Below are positions 62,559-64,000 of a DNA stretch of 64,000 bases, piece by piece. The DNA lies in the NCBI RefSeq assembly GCF_026167525.1, contig NZ_CP110679.1, positions 1,909,501 through 1,973,500 of the forward strand. The letters are read 5' to 3'. This DNA is from Sphingomonas sp. M1-B02 (GTDB lineage Bacteria > Pseudomonadota > Alphaproteobacteria > Sphingomonadales > Sphingomonadaceae). Positions within the stretch are counted from its first letter, which is position 1. Every line of letters begins with the position of its first letter. The position numbers were made by a program, and so were the translations under genes. Below the pieces are notes generated by a model that was not told where the DNA came from, searched no databases, and saw nothing but the letters and a program-made list of their open reading frames with translations.

Positions 62559-64000
62559 GTGACCGTCGACGAGTTCATCGAAAAGTGGAGCAAGTCGGGC
62601 GGAAACGAGCGTGCCAACACGCATCTGTTCGTCAACGATCTGTGCGCCCTGATCGGCGTGCGCGAACCACAGCCGACACGATCCGACGCGGCCGCCAACG
62701 ACTATGTCTATGAGCGCAACGTCATCAAGACCGAGATCGACGGCACGACGTCGAACGGCTGGATCGACTGCTACAAGCGCGACAGCTTCATCCTGGAGGC
62801 CAAGCAGGGCAGCGCCGCCGACATCGAGGCGGTGGAGAAAGGCCAGGGCGACTCCCTGCGCGACTTCTTCGGCCAGACCGCCGGCGAACGCTTCAAGCGC
62901 GGCATGGCGAAGCGCGGCACCGGGCAATGGACCGGCGCGATGCAGCGCGCGGCCGGCCAGGCTGAAGGCTACGCCAAGGCGCTGCCCGCGGATCATGGCT
63001 GGCCGCCCTTCCTGCTGATCACCGATGTCGGCTATTGCATCGACGTCTATTCGGACTTCGCGCGCAGCGGGAAGGGCTATGCGCCCTTCCCCGATCGCCG
63101 CCGCTTTCGCATCACGCTGGAGGATCTGCGCGACGAGCAGGTGCGCGAACGGCTGCGCGATATCTGGGATCGCCCGATGGCGCTCGATCCCTCGGCAGAG
63201 GCGGCGCGCGTCACGCGCGGGATCGCCGATCATCTCGCCACGCTGGCGCGGCGGATCGAGGCGCGCGAGCAGAACCCCGATCGCACCGCCGCCTTCCTGA
63301 TGCGGCTGCTGTTCACGATGTTCGCCGAAGATACCGGGCTGATCCCCAAGCACAGCTTCAGCGCGCTGCTGAAGAAGGTGCGCGACCGGCCCGAGAACCT
63401 GCCGCCGATGCTTGCCGATCTATGGGCGAAGATGGATACCGGCGGCTTCGTCGGCGCGCTCGGCGATGCCGGCGAAACCGTGCGCAAGTTCAACGGCTAT
63501 CTCTTCAAGGAAACCGCCGCGCTGCCGCTCGAGCCCGAGGAGATCGACGTGCTGATCGCCGCCGCCTCGGCCGATTGGCGTCAGGTTGAGCCGGCGATCT
63601 TCGGCACGTTGCTCGAGCGTGCGCTCGACGTGAAGGAGCGCGCCAAGCTGGGCGCGCATTATACGCCGCGCGCCTATGTCGAGCGGCTGGTCGGGCCGAC
63701 GATCATGGAGCCGCTGCGCGAGGACTGGATCGGCGCGCGCGCCGCCGCCACCGAAGCTGCCGAAGCCGGCGACAAGGATGGCGCGCGCAAGATCGTCGAG
63801 ACTTTCCACGGCAAGCTGGCGCAGACCAAAGTGCTCGACCCCGCCTGCGGCACCGGCAATTTCCTTTATGTCGCGATGGCGCGGATGAAGGAGCTTGAGG
63901 GCGAAGTGCTGGAGCTTCTCCAGGAGCTTGGCGACGACCAGTATCTCGCCGAGATCAGCGGCCACACGATCACGCCCGAGAACTTCCTGGGGATCGAGAT
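62559..64000 (+). CDS. MmeI-like fused restriction-modification enzyme (3' truncated)
   Basis: The frame is open from a GTG at 62559 (after AGGGGG) to the window end, about 480 residues without stop, so the gene continues outside. The N-terminal nuclease domain has D70, E80 and K82 (WIDCYKRDSFILEAKQ), a D-x9-E-x-K motif like that of MmeI-type (type IIL) enzymes. A helical spacer follows. The adenine methyltransferase part begins with LGAHYTPRAYVERLV (motif X-like) and SAM motif I LDPACGTGNFLYVAM. Motif IV (NPPY/F) and the target-recognition domain lie beyond the edge. Probably a phage-defence restriction-modification protein; a methyltransferase of a larger defence operon is the alternative. 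Confidence 0.88.
   Translation, partial: MTVDEFIEKWSKSGGNERANTHLFVNDLCALIGVREPQPTRSDAAANDYVYERNVIKTEIDGTTSNGWIDCYKRDSFILEAKQGSAADIEAVEKGQGDSLRDFFGQTAGERFKRGMAKRGTGQWTGAMQRAAGQAEGYAKALPADHGWPPFLLITDVGYCIDVYSDFARSGKGYAPFPDRRRFRITLEDLRDEQVRERLRDIWDRPMALDPSAEAARVTRGIADHLATLARRIEAREQNPDRTAAFLMRLLFTMFAEDTGLIPKHSFSALLKKVRDRPENLPPMLADLWAKMDTGGFVGALGDAGETVRKFNGYLFKETAALPLEPEEIDVLIAAASADWRQVEPAIFGTLLERALDVKERAKLGAHYTPRAYVERLVGPTIMEPLREDWIGARAAATEAAEAGDKDGARKIVETFHGKLAQTKVLDPACGTGNFLYVAMARMKELEGEVLELLQELGDDQYLAEISGHTITPENFLGIE

Overview
The window is GC-rich chromosomal DNA from an alphaproteobacterium, most likely Sphingomonadales (Sphingomonas or a close relative). The grounds are the gene families (large 1,500-residue NAD-glutamate dehydrogenase, K(+)-independent H(+)-pyrophosphatase after nusB-thiL, PKHD hydroxylase beside a Fiu-like receptor, CobS/CobT beside a J-domain/BolA pair), many TonB-linked functions, and Sphingomonas-style intergenic palindromes. 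Assignment is from remembered family features; no database search was run.

Layout. 1-14 kb is mostly core: rsmI (5' truncated), yraN, gshB, a DedA protein, xerC, transaldolase, priA, two exported protease-like proteins, psd and rsgA. 13.6-21.4 kb is a carbohydrate-uptake locus: GntR regulator, exported GH2 glycosidase, TonB receptor and an exported serine hydrolase. 21.7-28.5 kb is an accessory catabolic block: SDR plus NTF2-like protein divergent from a LysR regulator, then three hydrolases divergent from a TetR regulator with three matching operator-like palindromes. A tRNA-Thr(CGT) follows, then a PAS protein and the glutamate dehydrogenase.

34.9-41.1 kb is an iron/flavin cluster. PepSY, DUF2271, DUF4198 and ApbE proteins run one way; a PKHD hydroxylase and a siderophore receptor run the other. 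Both ends carry the same TGCGAA-N3-TTCGCA type box. The DUF2271 protein contains a flavinylation motif that the neighbouring ApbE could modify, suggesting periplasmic electron transfer tied to iron uptake.

41-52 kb holds cobT, cobS, a J-domain gene and bolA, an order usually compact in alphaproteobacteria. Here it is interrupted twice: a Phd/PIN toxin-antitoxin pair sits between cobS and cobT with overlapping start/stop codons, and an HxlR-linked run of eight small enzyme genes (VOC, DoxX, VOC, GST, DUF1428, VOC, SRPBCC, DHFR-like) sits between cobS and the J-domain gene.

52-62.5 kb returns to core genes (pirin, hydrolase, DUF2332, hisG, hisD, SDR, nusB, thiL, hppA, DUF6454) separated by GC-rich inverted repeats, one of which encodes the C-terminus of hisG. 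From 62,559 to the right edge runs the start of an MmeI-like fused restriction-modification enzyme, possibly the edge of a defence region.
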